From: an uncultured Lachnospiraceae bacterium
GTDB lineage: Bacteria; Bacillota; Clostridia; Lachnospirales; Lachnospiraceae
Direction of reading: 5' to 3'
DNA length: 7,367 nucleotides
Assembly (NCBI GenBank): GCA_947594335.1
Contig: CANQEC010000117.1
Coordinates: 1-7,367, forward strand
Shown: piece by piece, positions 5,348 to 7,367 of the stretch
Layout of the letters: every line of letters starts with the position of its first letter
Numbering within the stretch: the first letter of the stretch is position 1
Notes under the pieces: model-generated
Databases searched by the model: none
Told to the model about the DNA's origin: nothing
The model's input: only the letters and a program-made list of their open reading frames with translations
Made by a program: the position numbers and the translations under genes

Positions 5348-7291
5348 ATGAAAAAATTATTTGGCTTTGCGCTTGCCGCGGCACTTTACGCCATGAGCAC
5401 CACCGCTTTTGCGCAGGTGCAGTTTTCTTCCAACGAATCCAGCTTTGAGACTTTTGAGGAAGCCTGCGTGAACGGGCCGGAGGCGATGGCGGAAGAACTG
5501 GGCGGGAACTATGTCTCGGATCCGTGTCTCGCGGAATATCCTGCCGGGACAACCTATATCTACCGCTCCGCTGCCCGCTGGTCGGCAACCAGCGCCGGAT
5601 ACCGCAAGAACACGGTGCTTCAGGTTTACACGGACGAAAAATTTGAGTCAAAGGAAGCGGCGCAGGAATATTTGCAGTCTCTGGGCCTGATCGATATTAT
5701 CGAGGAGGCAAAAGGCAGCATTATTCTTGTAAATCCGATTGGCGAGAGCTTTGCCGCGGAGGACGCCCGCGCTTACTACCTGATGCAGGCGGCCTCCTGC
5801 AATCTGGGCGGTACAACCCAGATAGGGGAGGAGACGTTCACCTGTGCTGAGGGCGCCTACTATGGAGGCACGACCTACCGCTATGTGATCGGCATCGGGG
5901 ACGGTGCGACGTTTATCAATAATTACATTGCGCCCACATACGACGATATCACGCGCGTTGCCGGCATGATCCTCATTGGAGGCAAAATGGACCGCATTCA
6001 CGATGTGGCGGGCGTTGTTCCGGTATATCTGGTAAATCCGTCCGAGACTGCGCTTAGAAAGTATCAGGAAGCAAATGAGACAGACCGCCATGGCTACAAA
6101 AAAGATGTGGATATTTATTTCAGCCAGGCAATGGAACAGCAGAAGGTACTGGTGAAGAACACGGAGACAGTGGACGCCGCCGCTGAGATCAATTATGGCT
6201 ATTACAATCTGCTCATCAAGAACATGCGTGTTCCCGTCGTACTCGCCGGACTTCATACGTATTCGCAGGATTTCACATCCCGCAACTGGAACTCGGCTCC
6301 GTATTCGCTTGGAAAGCGCAATGCGTTCTTTAATTATAAGACAGACGACGGCCTGGTGATCGAAGAGTTTGTCGGCCAGGATACGTTTAAGGACTACAGC
6401 ATCAAGGAAGGGACCATGGGTCTGTTCGGGCAGCCTGCCGAGGTTGGCGCCTACATTGATACGTGGTACGAGGTAGTGCCGGAAGAAGTAAAGAACGGGA
6501 CGGCCCCGGAGCACACGGTTCCGATGTGGCTGCAGCTCCATGGCGGCGGAGATGATCCGCTTCAGTACATGGATGAAATGGGATTTATGACGCTGGCGGG
6601 CGAGGAGCGCTTCGCGATGATCGCGCCTCTTCACGGCAGTATGTTTACAGTCGGCTTTGACGCTCTGCCGCCGGTGGTTGAATACTTCCTGAATAAATAT
6701 CCGGCTCTGGATCCGGAGCGCGTATATGTGACAGGCTATTCCATGGGAGGCGGCGCAACCCTGCACGCGATCAATGGAAACGCGAAGTATTTCGCGGCGG
6801 CATGCCCCAACGCGGCTGCGATCTTCAATACGGACGACGAGATTGTAAATACGGACGATCTTGACCTGCCAATCCTCTTTACAACCGCAACCTACGACTT
6901 CTGCGGATTCGGAGGAATTTCCGGCCATGCCGCTGTTCCGAATCCGGACGATCCGTATGATCCGGAGCATATCAATACCTCTTATCAGGCCCGTATCAAC
7001 GACTATCTGGAACTAAACGGGATTGATAAGGTAGAGTACGATTTTGAGACATATCCGATGTCCGGCTTCCGCGCGGATGAGTACACGGAAACTCTGCTGA
7101 ACAACGAGTATATGTCCCGCACATGGTATAAATACAATGACAAGGATGTGCCCATGGTTGGCCTGAATATTACGGATTATCTCCCGCACGGCCTGTACCA
7201 GGAATTTGCCGGGATCTGCTGGGATTACGCAAAGCATTTCAGCCGTGACCAGGAAACGGGCGAGGTCATTTACAATCCGTATGTAAAGTAA
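5348..7291 (+). CDS. Secreted tandem alpha/beta hydrolase, PHB-depolymerase/esterase-like
   Basis: A 647-residue exported protein. A Sec signal peptide (MKKLFGFALAAAL...STTAFA) is probably cut after Ala22, before QVQF. The C-terminal half (from about 350) is a catalytic alpha/beta hydrolase: oxyanion-type HGGG at 398-401, nucleophile elbow GYSMGGG with Ser465, likely acid Asp517 in ATYDF, and likely His614 in LPHG. These resemble the polyhydroxybutyrate depolymerase/LpqC esterase group; the true substrate is unknown. The N-terminal half follows the same order of elements (strand plus NPIG near 129-132, elbow GIGDGA at 182-187, then strands AGMILIGG and VPVYLVN), but Asp replaces the nucleophilic Ser, suggesting a non-catalytic partner domain. 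AAGGAGG at 5331-5337 is ten bases from ATG 5348; ATG 5342 (two residues longer) is only four bases away and is the main alternative. The gene stands alone, with its own promoter and long leader. Confidence 0.85.
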   Translation: MKKLFGFALAAALYAMSTTAFAQVQFSSNESSFETFEEACVNGPEAMAEELGGNYVSDPCLAEYPAGTTYIYRSAARWSATSAGYRKNTVLQVYTDEKFESKEAAQEYLQSLGLIDIIEEAKGSIILVNPIGESFAAEDARAYYLMQAASCNLGGTTQIGEETFTCAEGAYYGGTTYRYVIGIGDGATFINNYIAPTYDDITRVAGMILIGGKMDRIHDVAGVVPVYLVNPSETALRKYQEANETDRHGYKKDVDIYFSQAMEQQKVLVKNTETVDAAAEINYGYYNLLIKNMRVPVVLAGLHTYSQDFTSRNWNSAPYSLGKRNAFFNYKTDDGLVIEEFVGQDTFKDYSIKEGTMGLFGQPAEVGAYIDTWYEVVPEEVKNGTAPEHTVPMWLQLHGGGDDPLQYMDEMGFMTLAGEERFAMIAPLHGSMFTVGFDALPPVVEYFLNKYPALDPERVYVTGYSMGGGATLHAINGNAKYFAAACPNAAAIFNTDDEIVNTDDLDLPILFTTATYDFCGFGGISGHAAVPNPDDPYDPEHINTSYQARINDYLELNGIDKVEYDFETYPMSGFRADEYTETLLNNEYMSRTWYKYNDKDVPMVGLNITDYLPHGLYQEFAGICWDYAKHFSRDQETGEVIYNPYVK

Positions 7292-7367
7292 ACTTTCATG
7301 CCGGGCATGTCCGGCAGCACCATAAATATAAAGATAAGTCCACGGAGTGCGCTGCTGCTTCGCAGCT
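7292..7367 (+). other. Right-edge intergenic segment with two hairpins
   Basis: No gene is visible. A perfect six-pair stem, TGCCGG (7299-7304) with CCGGCA (7311-7316) and loop GCATGT, begins eight bases after the hydrolase stop. No T-run follows, so it is an atypical terminator or an mRNA 3' stabiliser. A second stem near the edge pairs GCTGC with GCAGC (7362-7366), using either of two overlapping GCTGC copies (7351-7355 or 7354-7358); it is cut by the window end, and a U-tract could follow outside. Confidence 0.4.

Noticed and set aside
5648..6970. Long open frame (440 codons) on the minus strand opposite the hydrolase
   Set aside because: It lies wholly inside a well-supported gene with signal peptide and catalytic motifs. 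Its translation shows no recognisable domain and is rich in Arg, His and Ile, as expected from reading this codon bias backwards.

Overview
The window looks like Gram-positive Clostridia, most likely a Lachnospiraceae-type gut bacterium. The reasons are the AGGAGG-type ribosome binding sites, U-tracted intrinsic terminators, a YesN/YesM-type two-component pair, a lipoprotein solute-binding protein and a Sec-secreted hydrolase. The genus cannot be named from the sequence alone. All five supported genes read rightward.

Layout. Positions 1-211 are a short edge region with no firm gene. Positions 212-535 encode a small AT-rich Cro/C1-type (XRE) regulator that starts at TTG and ends in its own hairpin terminator. 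After a roughly 265-base leader comes a compact cassette at 802-4961: a YesN-type response regulator with an AraC output domain, a YesM-type LytS-like sensor kinase, and a YtfQ/RbsB-type sugar-binding lipoprotein. It closes with a clean terminator at 4967-4993. Positions 4994-5347 form an AT-rich control region. It holds an exact 12-bp direct repeat with a 21-bp period, an extended -10 promoter, and a leader of about 200 nt with a Shine-Dalgarno site ideally placed for an AUG immediately followed by UAA. Positions 5348-7291 encode a large secreted alpha/beta hydrolase of the PHB-depolymerase/esterase type. The last 76 bases contain two hairpins and no gene.

How it may work together (inference). 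No ABC permease or ATPase accompanies the binding protein. It therefore looks like the extracellular sensor of a three-component system, in which the lipoprotein binds a furanose-like sugar, the YesM kinase relays the signal, and YesN drives transcription. The tandem repeat upstream of the hydrolase promoter has the same-face, two-helical-turn spacing expected for an AraC-type dimer. The secreted hydrolase is thus a plausible target, perhaps releasing acyl groups from glycans whose sugar is then sensed.

The points most worth a second look are the 21-bp-period repeat, the tandem alpha/beta hydrolase architecture with a GIGDG (serine-less) elbow in the N-terminal half, and the start-stop element in the leader.
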